DNA of 64,000 nucleotides, from contig NC_067495.1 in assembly GCF_947179515.1 (NCBI RefSeq), positions 58,927,754-58,991,753 on the forward strand. Reading direction: 5' to 3'. Both the position numbers and the translations under genes were made by a program. The notes beneath the pieces are model-generated. The model ran no database searches, was not told the DNA's origin, and saw nothing but the letters and a program-made list of their open reading frames with translations. Positions 25,649 to 38,689 of the stretch are shown in pieces (the stretch's first letter is position 1; each line of letters begins with the position of its first letter). Source of the stretch: Apodemus sylvaticus. Lineage: Eukaryota; Chordata; Mammalia; Rodentia; Muridae.

Positions 25649-25650
25649 CC
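25497..25650 (+). repeat. ID-like SINE head with (CA)n tail
   Basis: GGAATGGCTCAGTGGTAGACTG resembles the tRNA-derived ID/B-type SINE head with a Pol III A-box-like start, followed by CCCTAGTACCAAATCACACA. A CA array (25596-25648) follows and probably grew from the tail. Confidence 0.55.
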
Positions 25651-26334
25651 CAAAAGAACACTGTAGGAGGTATGGTATGTGTTTATTATTAAATTACCAA
25701 ATTCTGAACAAAGCTACCCTCCTCTCATTTCTTTTATCCTTTCCTTCGTCCTCTTTCTTTTTCCTGCCAGGGGCAGATATTGATGTGCAAAATGCTTCTG
25801 TGTGATTTCAAAACAAGCACGGTGACTATTTACTTACCAAGCAATTCTTCAGAGGCCCCATGATAGATGGAGTAGAATTCCAGACATCAAAGAGTTTAAT
25901 TTGAAACCACACTGTTTATTATACAGCCTCTAGTTTGAGGGAGTATTTGAGAGAGGGAGTGGAAATAAAGGTAGAGGTGGCTAGCTAGAAGATCCCAAAT
26001 AAACCAGAAACATATTCATTATATTAAAATTTTTATTTTTATTTGGAGAAGCAGAGGTAGTACGTGTTCTATTACTGGCTTTTTATCTGCTTGTGGTTGT
26101 GATAACTACCAACTCAACTGTATGTTCTGGAGTCAATGTGCGTGTGCATTTAGACCAAATATAGATATTTGTCTATACTGGATTATAAGGATGAATTGAT
26201 ATTTTTTCTTTCTTTTAGATAGTACAATGAGTTGATTTCAGGGGCTATTTTGAAAGACTACATTTAGGCCGTTGGGCATTTATTAAACCATCAATATTGT
26301 ATTTGAAATGTTAAATCTTTATCTGTTTTCCACT

Positions 26335-26455
26335 TAGTATTATGTGTATTCTTGAAGTGAGGAACTTTGTTGCTGAACCTATACATTTTTCTATACTGTG
26401 CCTAGACCAGTGCCTAACCTCAAAGTTAATTGATGGTTGAATCAGTATTTCATTT
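26335..26455 (+). repeat. L2 3' end relic
   Basis: ATTCTTGAAGTGAGGAACTTTG, CTGTGCCTAGACCAGTGCCT and GATGGTTGAATCAG give L2 3' end order. Confidence 0.4.
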
Positions 26456-26960
26456 ATAGTACAAATAATAGGAGTTTAAAAATGTTTCTATTTGACAAAT
26501 GAATTCAATTTTAAAGCCAATTTCTTTCCTTTTAGAGATTTTACAGTATTGATTGATAGATTCAAAAATAACTATGAAGCTAAATGGGATATCAGAAGGA
26601 AGACTTTATTTACTTTTAAGTTCAAACTTTTACATGCTTTTACCTGGGAGGCTTGATGAATAAATCAAAGAATGTTCATTCAGAGTCCATATGCAGCTTT
26701 TAAATCAAGAATGAGTATATATGAGTATATAGCTATATGGTATTCTATAGTGAAGTGAGAACTACAAGTTTTTCATTGCTATTGTTGAACATTTATAAGC
26801 ACAAATTGCTATATTTGAAAGTACATATAACAATATGTTTGTGCATTTACAAAAAATGATAAGATATACTTTATGTTGTTAAAGGTACATCATTTATGCA
26901 GAGAAAATGAAATTGAGTTGGTCAGAAACAGGGTTCTCATATTCTGTACTATTCGGTGTC

Positions 26961-27748
26961 TTTTTTTTTAAATTTTTTTATTCGATATAATTTATTTACA
27001 TTTCAAATGATTTCCCTTTTCTAGCCCCCCCCACTCCCCGAAAGTCCCGTAAGCCCCCTTCTCTTCCCCTGTCCTCCCACCCACCCCTTCCCACTTCCCC
27101 GTTCTGGTTTTGCTGAATACTGTTTCACTGAGTTTTTCCAGAACCAGGGGCCACTCCTCCTTTCTTCTTGTACCTCATTTGATGTGTGGATTATGTTTTG
27201 GGTATTCCAGTTTTCTAGGTTAATATCCACTTATTAGTGAGTGCATACCATGATTCACCTTTTGAGTCTGGGTTACTTCACTTAGTATGATATTCTCTAG
27301 CTCCATCCATTTGCCTAAGAATTTCATGAATTCATTGTTTCTAATGGCTGAATAGTACTCCATTGTGTAGATATAACACATTTTTTGCATCCACTTTTCT
27401 GTTGAGGGATACCTGGGTTCTTTCCAGCATCTGGCAATTATAAATAGGGCTGCTATGAACATAGTAGAGCATGTATTCTTATTACATGGTGGGGAGTCTT
27501 CTGGGTATATACCCAGGAGTGGTATAGCAGGATCTTCTGGAAGTGAGGTGCCCAGTTTTCAGAGGAACCGCCAGACCGCTTTCCAGAGTGGTTGTACCAA
27601 TTTGCAACCCCACCAGCAGTGGAGGAGTGTTCCTCTTTCTCCACACCCTCTCCAACACCTGCTGTCTCCTGAATTTTTAATCTTAGCCATTCTGACTGGT
27701 GTAAGATGAAATCTTAGGGTTGTTTTGATTTGCATTTCCCTAATGATA
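26961..27748 (-). mobile_element. 5'-truncated L1 (ORF2 C-terminus and 3' UTR)
   Basis: The minus strand carries the last roughly 170 codons of ORF2, starting near the residues IREMQIKTTL, then the 3' UTR polypurine tract and an A tail (T/A-rich run at 26961-26990). It matches the full-length copy until about 27748, where the sequences part. The reading frame is broken between the Cys/His motif region and the C-terminal part, so this is a dead fragment. Confidence 0.93.
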
Positions 27749-27989
27749 ACAGTAATGTATTTTATAATTTTCAAAACAGTATTTATAAGCTTTCGTCCTA
27801 AAATATTCTAATTTATCAACAGTTAATATGCAATATATACTTATATGAAACTATTGCTTGTAACATAGTATCACATAGAGTGGATATATACAATAAATTT
27901 TTGAAAACCATAAAAGGAAAAAGCATTTTATTATGTGCATATTCAACTACCAGCTGAAGAAATCTAGGCAATCAGGCTACTTCTTGTTT

Positions 27990-29160
27990 AGGTTTTCACT
28001 CTTTTAAAGTTTAAAGTAGATTTTTTATAGCTTTTGGTTAGTTCAAGAAGCATTTCATACAACATATTTAGGACCAAATTCATGCTCCTCCCAGAGATCT
28101 ACCTATCTACCTGACTCACTCAATTTTGTGTCCTTTTTCAACCATCAAGTCTAGTTTGTGCTTCTTATATATTCTTGGATATGTGGCCACCCACTAATTT
28201 AGCTTGATCATATCCTTAAAGAAAACTGAAAATACATCTTCCAGAAGCTCTCAATAGCCAATAGCTTCTCAATTAGGGATGTGATTTTGTCCTATCCTCC
28301 CTTTCCCATGTTTGGATTTTTGTCTGCCTTTTATTTCTGCAGAGCTTGTACATGTTGTTATAATTGCTATGAGTTAATATTACAACTGCTTTGTCTTTTC
28401 TCCAATCCATCATCTCTGTTCTTTGGGTCTTACAGTCAGTCTTTTTACTCTTTCCCCTTAATGACCCCAGAAATTTTAGAGAAAGTATATGATAAACTTT
28501 TTGGGCTGAGCATTATACATTCTCTTATTTTCTATACCTTGACCAGTTTTAACTTTCTGTATTAATCATCACCATTCCAAGTAGAAGATTCTCTAATGGG
28601 AGTTGAAAGATATACTTATCTATGTGCATAATGATAAGTCCATATGAATTGATTTAATACTATGTCCACTTACCAAAATAGCATTAGTTTCTTCCCTGTG
28701 GCCCATTCCTTGTGTAGCCACAGATTCATAGCCAGGAAAATGGTGCCAGGTATGATGGAACAGGTCATAAATTCAATCATAAAGTGTTTTATAATTTCCA
28801 TGATATTTGTGTCAGTATTTCACCAATGGGCATGTCTTGCCATGCAAGTTATTATTGTAGCATACAGCATTCAAAGCTGAATAAGACAAATGATTACTTT
28901 TCTCCTCTGGAATCATGCATAACACCTTCTAGCACTATAAAAACGAGTCAGTAGGGATGAAACTTTCAGGTCAGTACAAGCTTGAGTTCTTCATGATATA
29001 TGGCTCATGGGTGTGGTCTGTTCCTCAATGGGGTCAAACTGTCAAGTTCTGGAAATTAGTCAAGAGGACCAATAACTTGTAATGTTTAGGGGTCTATAAC
29101 AACCCATTGGCAAAAACTCCAAATAAGATAACCCATTTCTGCTACTGTGATTTTTATTTG
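27990..29160 (+). repeat. Lx-like long repeat, copy 6
   Basis: Near-continuous copy: TTTCATACAACATATTTAGG start, CTCAATAGCCAATAGCTTCT, TATTTCACCAATGGGCATGT, CTTTTCTCCTCTGGAATCAT and the GTCAAGTTCTGGAAATTAGT landmark. It lies just after the L1 fragment at 26961-27748. The open stretches inside (for example 28281-28565) are chance frames. Confidence 0.55.
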
Positions 29161-31354
29161 TTAACTGGTGGTATAAAATGGGAGAATCAGTGTCTGAGTA
29201 TAGGATAACTACATATGTGTGCATACGTGTATTTTAAAAATTTCCATAGTAGTAGAATTTCCACATGACTTTTTTTCAAAAGGTCTTTAATGCTAATTAT
29301 TTCTCCCCTTATTCCTTCCTTTTCCCTGCCCTCCTACTAAGTCTTCCTTAATATTTTTATGTTTATAGTACAATGCATTTTATGCAGCCTTCTTCTGTCT
29401 AGATTTGAGGAAAGATCTTGACAACTAGCTAACAATTAGATAATGTTATAATTGGCAAGACAGTGTTTCTGTTGGTTGTTGTAGCACTTTTAAGATAATC
29501 TATCAATTTATTTCCTTAATTACCAGTGTAAAGGGGTATTTTTGTGGTCTGAAACTGATTATATTTCCTTTGCTAGGAACAAGTTTGGTAGGAATATTAA
29601 TGTATTGGAAAACACCAAGGTCACAGCCTCACGTATTCCCAAAGGCTTCTTCCAGTGGCCAGTATTAGAGAGAACACAGTTGGAATTGCCTCCTAGTTTC
29701 TAGAGATGTGTACATGATTATGGGATGACTCACTGTTTTTACTTGGTTGACTCCACTTTCATTGTGGACAGACTTTCTGGAGGGCCAGCTTTACTTGCAT
29801 GTGTGTATCCATTCCACCCTGAAGCATTTTTTATGAGAAAGCATTTGTAGAGCGGTTTGCCATTTTGTTTTACAGGCACTCTGCAGGCTATGAAATGGTC
29901 ATCTGGCCTATTAATTTGTCTGAGAAAAGCAGTTTTCCCTTTCTTATATCCATGGCTGACACAAAGCCAAAGGGGTAACTCGGGGAAGCCATATAGTGCC
30001 CATCTGTCAATTCCAAAATGGGTGAGAGATTAGACTTGACTCTTCGTCAAATTGAGATTTACTGATTTGTATTTGTCCCAAAGTGGACATGCCATATTGT
30101 GTTATGCTAGCATGACAGCTCATTGACACTGCTTCATCAAATGAATCAGTACAAGATATATGTTGAGTGTGATCAATATGAGGCCGTTTGCTAGACAGTC
30201 TGTTAACAATGATGAACTAAAGAAATTATATGATATATGCAACTGTAAGATGGTGACTATGTGACTAATGTTGAAAGGGAAAGTGGTCAGAAAAAGATTT
30301 TAGAGTGAGTTGAGGGAGAAGAGGAACCTGAGAGACTGTAGCTCATTGAGTTCTTGGAAAAGGAAAAATGTTGTTTAATCAGGATGCAAGTCATTAGCAA
30401 CATTCTCTGATGTTACAGAGTCTTTTTTGTCATCTTGAAGTTCTTTTATCAGTTTTTGATTAACTGAAAACTTTATATTATGGGATACCATACAGTATTT
30501 TTATATTGTATATACAAACTGAAATTATTAAGTCAAGTTCATTAACTATGTATTGTTTCATATCCTTACAATTTTTAATAATGCAAACCTTTACAATTGA
30601 ATATCAGTTATTTTGAAACATACAATACACAGTGCTATTGACTGTAGTTCCTATGCAGCAGAGTGTATCTCAAAATTTATTCTACCTGACTGGAATTTAG
30701 GATTCTAGAAGCCTTCCATTTACTTCTGTAAAGAAACTCAAGAAGATTTTTTAAATGATATTTATTGACTGAAATATAGATTTGTCATGTATGTAATATT
30801 TTCTAATGTTATTCTAGCTCATTGAAACATTACTATTTCTGAACAATTTTAAATCTTATTTATTCAAAGGATTTTAAGCAGAGGTATTTCCTTATGGAGT
30901 TTTCAATTAATAGTGACAATTTGGGGAAGAGAAACACAGAATGGTAATCCAAGAGTTAGTAAGGGCATTGGGGTAGACAGTGCCTAAACTAAGAACTATT
31001 TTGGCAGAAAATAATGAATGCTAAGTGTTTGAGATGGTTCTAGATATTGCAAATGCCTAAACCCAGGAGGTTAATAAAAGAATCTAAGATTTCCACTGGC
31101 TCTTTTGCATATCATCAACATACAAAAATACAAAGAGATGGCCTGGTGTTTTGAAATAACTGTAAGCTTGAAATAGGACCTTAACTTTCTATATGTCTGG
31201 TAAAACCATAGTGATCATCTTTCCCTTTTCCTGTCTGAGATTCCCTCAGTTATAATTGAGGAATTGAAACTTTCTAGCCATTTCCTTGAGTTATGTGGAA
31301 TAACTGAGATAGTACTCTTGAAAGACAATGTGTTATACAAACATTGGTCTCTGA

Positions 31355-31480
31355 GGCAGCTGTTGTTAATGGACTGAGTATTGTGCCTGCCTCACAGGGT
31401 TGTTGTGAACATCAAATAGGATAATGGGCTGAAAGCATTTTTCAAACTTTAAAGTGTGATTCAAATGTTAGGAATTAGTA
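31355..31480 (+). repeat. MIR 3' relic, plus
   Basis: GCCTGCCTCACAGGGTTGTTGTGAACATC is a well-kept MIR 3' landmark. Confidence 0.6.
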
Positions 31481-32177
31481 AAAATAATAAAAGAGAACAA
31501 TTCATTCTCTATCCAGATGCTCTGGTTCCATTGTGACTCATATGCTCATTCAGAGCTGTCCAGATGAAATGCCACTTAATTTCTGCTGGCTGGAGTTCCA
31601 CATACAACTGAATCAAATAGAACCAAGAGATTCTGGGCATTAGCTTCTCCTCTTTCAGAGTTTATTGACAGGATACCAATTCATACATGAGCGGGAACCA
31701 CCCTTGTGCTCACATCTAGTTCTGTTGCCCATGTCCATACTTAATTTGGCCTCAGGATTCCAGAGCCTATAGGACACTTGATTTCTATCAAATTGACTTA
31801 ATGTATCAGTCTTTGAGTTTGATGCCCAGTAGGGCCACATGTTTTTTTCAGGGGTAACTAATCATCGTGAAATCAGACTTGATCTATAAAACAAGTTTCA
31901 TATTGCTTATGGTGAGTAGAAATACTGTAACAACCACAATGAGCTATTTCCAGTGAAGTTGATCACTTTTTGTATCTACAACATAGAAAGTAAAACAGAA
32001 TCAGAGCAGATCCCACTCCTGCCATCAAAATTACCAAGTAAAAAAGATTGAATATCTCTCTATTAAACTGTTTGCTAATAGAGGCATGTCCAAATTCTAC
32101 ATAGTTATTGTATTTTAGTAGAATCAGTTTAACATACTAGGCCTTTGGGCTTTTACAGATCATGAGATAGATAGATA

Positions 32178-32320
32178 GATCTTCAGACACACCAGAAGAG
32201 GGCATCAGATCTCATTACAGATGGTTGTGAGACACCATGTGGTTGCTGGGAATTGAACTCAGAACCTCTGGAAGAGCAGTCAGTGCTCTTAACCACTGAG
32301 CCATCTCTCTAGCTCACCAT
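32178..32320 (-). mobile_element. B2-type SINE, minus orientation
   Basis: The + strand has CACCAGAAGAGGGCATCAGA, GTTGCTGGGAATTGAACTCA and CCACTGAGCCATCTCTCTAG, the complement of a B2 head. GATA repeats precede it. No clear target-site duplication. Confidence 0.85.
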
Positions 32321-34475
32321 GATATATTTTTAACTTGATATTATTTAGAATAGGAAGAATGGGAGGAACCTGGTACTTTATCTCTTTGCTCCTAGCAAAA
32401 AAAGTGAAAGTTATAACTCTCAAAAAGAAATGCTAAACTGAACGAATGAATGAAGCAATATTAATGAACTTAGTACATATTTGAGAATTTTATACTGAGT
32501 TGAAATTTCAAGTTATCATTTAATATACTTAAAAATTAAAATTGAAAAGCTGAAAAATTTCAAGAAAAATTGTATCACTAGCTAATCACCATATCAGATA
32601 TTTTATTATTATTTATTGTTCTGATCATGAACTTAGATTTTCATGTGTTCATTATGTGGAATGTTATTTTTAGCATATTATAATTCTTTCACATTTAAAT
32701 TTCTCCTTTTACACATTATGTTGTAGGTTCCGATTTTTAATGCTATTTTGAGTACTACTGTCCAACTCAAAACAAGTGACTGATTAAACTTAAGTTTAGA
32801 CTAAATAAAATTAAGGAAAATTAATTTTTCTGTTCCTCAATCATTACATCCACAAGATCAATCCTGAAGAGCCACGTGTCTAGTGTGCCTGATTTAATAG
32901 TGCAGATGTAGACCATTTCCATCAATATTTAAGTTACACTGGGGATTTCAGCCATAGAGTTAGTATACTATGCTGTCCTGACACACTTTTTTCTCTTTCC
33001 TGTTAGACAGCTGTTCTTCTTTTAATTTTGAGGTATTCTGGATACAGTGGCAGTGTATGCTCTGCTCATGGCTATTTGTTTTGGTTAAATTGATTTTAAG
33101 GATCAGTTTCAGAAGTGATTTTTTTAAGCTGCAAAATATGAACAGACTCTTTGGAACATGCCCTAGTTCATTTAAATTTTCATAAACTTGAAAATGGTTT
33201 TCAATATCATATGTGATTATATTAGTTTCACTGAAATTTTGCTAACACGGGCCATTATAAATTAACGAGCTTTTGTTCTGCATCATTTTCACTAAAATGT
33301 TGTTTGTGTCTTATTTACTCTGTGCATACTTTGTTTTATTATTGTTGACAATGTGGATTCTTAGCTTTATTTCTTTTATGTTTATGCTTTTCCCTGTTTA
33401 TGTTTTCATTTGCATGTTTGATTTTGATTTATATATCAAGATCATTGGCGTCTCTCCACAGAATACATTATTTTATAACAATGTATTTTTGTCAGTTATT
33501 TATTTTTACTTAAATGCTTTTGCACACCAGATAAAATTCTTAGATGATAGTCAAATAAGTGAATATCTACATTTTTAAGTGCTGGTTAGTATTTCCTCTT
33601 CCTATAACAAAATTACAAATAGTAGGCATTATTAACCTTTTTAATCCTTGTAAATATGATAGGTAAAAATAATAGTTAATTATCACTTTATTCTGCCTCT
33701 CTTCAACTATGAATGGAAATGAGCATTGTTTCAGATGTTTATTGGCCATTTTTATTTGTTTCCATGTGAGCAGCCTGTTCTTACCCTAATCACAGTTGTC
33801 ATTGCTGTTTATTTGGCTTTTCATCTGTTTCTTATATATTTATGGAGATAGTTTTATATACAGGAACTTGATTCCTTGTCATATGTATTACAAACACATT
33901 TAAGTTCATTCATAGGTTTTTGTATCCATTCTACTTAAATTATAAGGTAAATCCATTATCCTTGTCTTTATTGTTTCAGTGTTTGAAGGTCATACTTCAG
34001 AGACTTTATAGATAAGTTTGATTTAAATCATGCTTGAGATGTATTTTCACAAAAAAAAAGACTCAATAATTGGCATGAGAGTTAAAATGGATACTATAGA
34101 GGACATAATTCAACATTCATTTCCGCATAAATATTCAAATTTTCTTTAAAAAGGAAAATGAAGACAACGTTAAGGAAGGAAAGTGTCTAAAGAGTATAGA
34201 GGAAATTATTGCACAAGGGTTAATTGCAACTCCTTAGCTACTTTGCTCCTTCTGTTTAACAAAAGGAAACATTTCTTTTAAAATATACATTAAGCAACTC
34301 AGAGCAAAAGATGCAACATATTTGAAAATAAATCATCTTACATTTCACAATAATTTTCACTTGTTTAAAAACACAAGGATGTGTATTATTTCAGCATAAA
34401 TTAAATATACATGTTCTAGGTATTTAGTTGCACAAATATCTAAAGGAACATAGCCTTCTTAGCTACTGTAATTTC

Positions 34476-34644
34476 TTTTTCTTTTCTTTTTCTTTTTTTT
34501 TTTTTTCGAGGCAGGGTTTCTCTGTGTAGCCCTGGCTGTCCTGGAACTCACTCTGTAGACCAGGCTGGCCTTGAACTCAGAAATCCGCCTGTCTCTGCCT
34601 CCCAGAGTGCTGGGATTACAGGCGTGCGCCACCACCACCCAGCT
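34476..34644 (-). mobile_element. B1 SINE, minus orientation, 14-bp target-site duplication
   Basis: The + strand shows a T/C-rich tail complement, then TCGAGGCAGGGTTTCTCTGT to GCGTGCGCCACCACCACCC. GCTACTGTAATTTC flanks it at 34462-34475 and 34645-34658. Confidence 0.95.
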
Positions 34645-34848
34645 GCTACTGTAATTTCAAATAGTAAAAATGTGGTTTTATTTTTTTAACAGGACTTAAG
34701 TATAGTTTTTAATCTGATGAATATGCTAACTGAAAGGAATCAGGTGGGCTGCTTTCTGTGTTATGTGTTTGGGCAAAGTATTGAATGAAATCTAAGTCCT
34801 TTTAAATTGTTCAGAAACTTAGCCACCAAACATAATCTACTTTGAATA

Positions 34849-34898
34849 CAGAACTTCCCAGGTCATTACCATTCAGAACTTCCCAGGTTATTATCATT
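34849..34898. repeat. 25-bp tandem duplication
   Basis: CAGAACTTCCCAGGT(C/T)ATTA(C/T)CATT occurs twice in succession with two differences. Confidence 0.93.
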
Positions 34899-35909
34899 CT
34901 AATATCTTCTTTGGTATCCTCAATGTAATTAGGGTCAATCTCAGGTCACTAGCCCAGTTTCTCCTCATACAACTTGAATCATGCAGCTTTATTTACACTT
35001 GCTTTTGCACATACATTTTTCTGGTATAGTACAAATTTCTAAAAGGATCGGAGATAACTTTATTCATCTCATTTCTATTCATGAGCTCTTCATCTCTTGT
35101 ATTATTAGCCCAGAATATTGCGTTCCTGACTGTGTTTGCCTCAGTTCATATAAAAGGTGAAGAAACCATCACACTGGGAAAAGCAAGCCAAACAGACTAG
35201 GATACACCACATGGTACTTGTTGAGCAAGGGACAGAATCAGTCTGAATGGAAGTCACTGGCCATGACACCACACTGCACTGACACAGAGATTTTGCTTGT
35301 AGGATGAGACGAAGGCTATTACAACAGAGAGCACCACAACCTTTCATTTCATTTTGAATGGAGCATGAAGTTTATTGTTATGGGCTTTATAGAAGACCAT
35401 ATTTTCTTTCATACTGGTCATCATAAACTAAGAATAAATTGATAGCTCTATGATTAGATACTTGGCACAAATAAAACAGCAGAGCAATGGGGTTATCAGA
35501 GAAACACAACTAAGAGTCTTTATTGGAACACATTCATTGTGTGTATAGAAAACTACACATATATGCTAAATTGTGCTCATTCAAGAATAATCTTTAAAAT
35601 ATGTAAGGCAGACTCAACTTTGAAGCATCAGTCAAGGCACACATGGATCTATTAGTAAAATAGAGATAGTAAAAACCTGAAAAAGCACAAGCTGACCAAA
35701 TATTGCTTAAACAACATAATATCTTAACCCAGGAGCAACTATAACAATGTCAGGCTTAACAATAATATCATACTTGTCTCCAGCATAATGGAAGATTTTG
35801 ACCTATGTAAATGAAGTAGGAGGAAAACATTGGAACTATTTATCCTTTAATAAATGATGTGGGACATAATTTTTAAATCTCCATACTATGGAAATAGTAT
35901 TTAACACTA

Positions 35910-35930
35910 TTTAAGTGTTAAACACTTAAA
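35910..35930. repeat. Perfect 10-bp inverted repeat, 1-base spacer
   Basis: TTTAAGTGTT, A, AACACTTAAA. Its parts also recur imperfectly around it (TTTAACACTATTTAAG). Confidence 0.9.
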
Positions 35931-37825
35931 ACACTATAGTAATCGCATCCTATAGTAAAACATAAACGTCTAAGTGAGCTTAAGAGCACCTCTGATGAAA
36001 AGAAAAAAATTCAGTTTAAAGCTGACCAATTGGAAAGAAGTCTAAAAGATAAAAATACTGGGCAACATGAGAAGAATCATCAGAGGTTCCACAATGTTGT
36101 GGAAACAGAATTCTTGGTAATAGTTCAACCAGTTCACTAAGCAAACAAATGATTAAGCAGGAAAGAACAAGTCTCAGAAAAGGACAAGTTTCTGTCCAGA
36201 TATGTTAGAAGATGTAAAGTATCTGCAAGGGGAGACTATGACCATACACAAGAATAACTAAGTATAAATAAAAGATGTCCAGAGAGGGGGGAAAATGTCC
36301 AAAAAGAAATGCAGATGCTGAACTTACTGGTAAAGACTTAAAATAATCTCTTTTAAATACACTAAAAATATAGAAACAGACTAAAATAAATAAATCATTA
36401 GAGTACAATTTCAATAATTACATGATGGCAAAAAGAAGTCAGATTCTAGAGAAGAGAAAGCCTGGAGTTGAGATGTATAATAGTTGATACTAAAAATTTA
36501 TGAAAAGTGTTCAAAAGTAGATTTCACTTGGCAGAGAAACTAAAAAGAATATTTGAATACATAATAAACAAATATTAATATATTTTACTATGTAGAACGA
36601 TTAATGATAAAGAAAACTGGAGAGTCTTGAAGACCTGTCACACCCTACTGACACGCCAGCCTGCATGAAGAATATTCAAATCTGCTGACAAAAAATATTG
36701 AGAAACTTGCTACAAACATTAAGATTCATAGCAAAACTCAAATGAAAATACTTCAAGGGGGAGACTGACACTCAGACAAATCAGAGTCAAATATATATGT
36801 GGACGCCAAATATAAAGAGAAAGTTAACATCAGCCAGAGAGAAAGAATAGGGAAAAGACAATAAAATTAAGCTGTCATCATAACTTGGCTGAATGAATTC
36901 AACAAAATTAGTGTTTGATTCTGACTTCCACATATTGATTTACCTCTTATAATTAAAACTCTATTAAAATAACTTGCAAATAAAAATGTTGCACAGCAAG
37001 ATTAGCAAGAACCAAAGTTTATACTTCTCATAGAATTTCTAAACCATGAAAATAGCCATTCTGAAGCTATGGAACCTGTATTAGTTTTATGCACTTATCC
37101 ACCACAAAAGGATATCAATGGCAGAGTTAAAACTAAAAAAATACAATTACCTTTACATCCTCTTTCATGACTCATTCGGTTATTACCTGGATTTTATTCT
37201 TCTCTGTCACCTAATATTTACCATTTCTTGTTCTCCTTCCTACTGGTTATACTGTACCCACAAGTACAATTGTTTACATATGCAAATGTGCAATAACTAC
37301 AATAATGGAGAGAATTTTTTCTGGGATCTTATGACCTTGTTCAATATTATATCCATTTTCCTATAAAATTTGTGATTCTCTTTTTCTTTAGACCTAAATA
37401 GTATTCTAATTTATAAATTACAAGTGAAATAAAGACTTGCCAGGACAATGAAAATGGCAGAATTTGTTATTAGTTAACATACTTTGCAATAAAAATGAAA
37501 ATAACTGGCCAAATACTAATTAAGTAAGGATAAAATATTTATTTTATATTTTTCATACAGTAAAATTCTATATGGAAGTTTATAGAAATATCATACTTTT
37601 GACCATAAAATACAAAGAAAGGGAGAGAGATTTAACAAAAGTTGGAGTAAAGAAATGGTATCACAGTAAATAAATTCACAGAAAGCAATGACAATATGGT
37701 ATTAATATTACTGAAGATTGACATAAAATATATATAATTAATCATACATTTTCAATTAACTTACTTAAATGACATAAGCATGTATTATTTTATTGCTAAT
37801 TCATATAGACAGATCAGCTTTTGGA

Positions 37826-37905
37826 GCCAAGATCTCTCTATGTAGTCCTGGCTAGCCTTGAAGTTGTTGAGATTTGTTAAAGATGAAGACCACCACACCT
37901 GGCTT
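37826..37905 (-). repeat. Old B1 fragment, minus orientation
   Basis: The + strand has AGATCTCTCTATGTAGTCCTGGCTAGCC and CACCACACCTGGC, a diverged B1 complement with a deleted centre. Confidence 0.7.
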
Positions 37906-38258
37906 TGACAACAGTTCTTATTTAAAAAGAGACACTAGAGCTACAGAGAAGTAGTTTCAGCAACTCACTAGTGTTTTTAACAATGGAGATCTGAGGGAAA
38001 TTCCAGAAATAATGTGTATTCCAAGAGCAATGACTGGGAAAATTATACTTTCAGGAAGTTACTAAAACAGTTAAAATTGGTCACAAGAAAATATACATGT
38101 TTCAAAATGTAACAAGAGAAAAGTAACAAGGGATCAAAATAGTCTATGGAAAAAGTAAACTTAACCCTAACATTAATACCAGTATGTAACTCACCTGGTA
38201 AAAATGAGGATATTCTAAAGAGATTCTGACTATCAGATAATTGAAACAATTGACACAC

Positions 38259-38288
38259 AACAACACCCAAAAGGTGGGGGGTGTTGTT
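38259..38288. repeat. 10-bp stem with 10-base loop
   Basis: AACAACACCC and GGGTGTTGTT pair perfectly across a 10-base purine-rich loop. No U-run follows. Confidence 0.85.
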
Positions 38289-38689
38289 CCCAACAGAAAT
38301 CCCATGGTGATAAAAGGCGAAAGGGTGCTATAAGGACAACAGATCTCCCAGAAACAGATTTCAGTCAGTTGTAAGAGTTTTTCAGAAGTCCGGACAATAA
38401 TGGTGCAAAGGTGTGTGGGACAACATGAAACATGAAATGGTATCTACCCTAAATCATATAATAAGCCATAAGAATCAAGGAAGAAAAATCCATCCTACAG
38501 AGTAGGGCAACGTGATTTCAAACTACGAATTTAATAAGCAGGTTTTAGGAAAGATATTTAAAGAACACTTACAGTCTCATAATGACAGGACAAATAAACT
38601 CGATTTAGGTATTTTCCAAAGCAAACAAATAGAAGTTGTTAAATGTAATTCATCTCTATGAAAATTAAAGTAATAACTTTAGTGACCTA

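Larger units (their letters stand above)
23774..25717 (-). mobile_element. Probable L1-mobilised retrocopy insertion (processed sequence, composite)
   Basis: An exact 18-bp duplication, CCTCCTCTCATTTCTTTT, stands at 23756-23773 and 25718-25735. The left copy runs into a T-rich tract, so the insertion is A-tailed on the minus strand. On that strand an AATAAA signal lies about 15-20 bases before the tail. The undisrupted target would read TTTT/A at the nick, the L1 endonuclease preference. The minus-strand text from about 24990 to 23800 looks like mRNA 3' UTR; I do not recognise the gene and see no long ORF. An old L1 ORF2 end in plus orientation (24995-25390) and a SINE with a CA tail lie inside the bounds, by nesting or by a 5' inversion. 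Confidence 0.6.
29161..34461. other. Mostly unique intron
   Basis: The B2 at 32178 and the MIR at 31355 are the only clear repeats. T/C-rich text at 29270-29400 may be another Lx-like piece. The 101-residue frame at 33273-33578 is T-rich, hydrophobic by composition, and lacks a start context or domain. Confidence 0.5.
34659..37825. other. A-rich intron, possibly ancient L1/HAL1-derived
   Basis: From about 35450 to 37100 the + strand is strongly A-rich with text such as CAGAGAAACTAAAAAGAATA that recalls old L1 or HAL1 ORF1. No frame survives and I cannot fix the family. Confidence 0.35.

Noticed and set aside
26064..26078. GGTAGTACGTGTTCT as an androgen response element (approximate position)
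   Set aside because: The left half-site fits at four of six positions only; too weak to report as a feature.
27021..27774. Short frames in the L1 fragment
   Set aside because: Remains of ORF2 split by a frame change; counted as one fragment.
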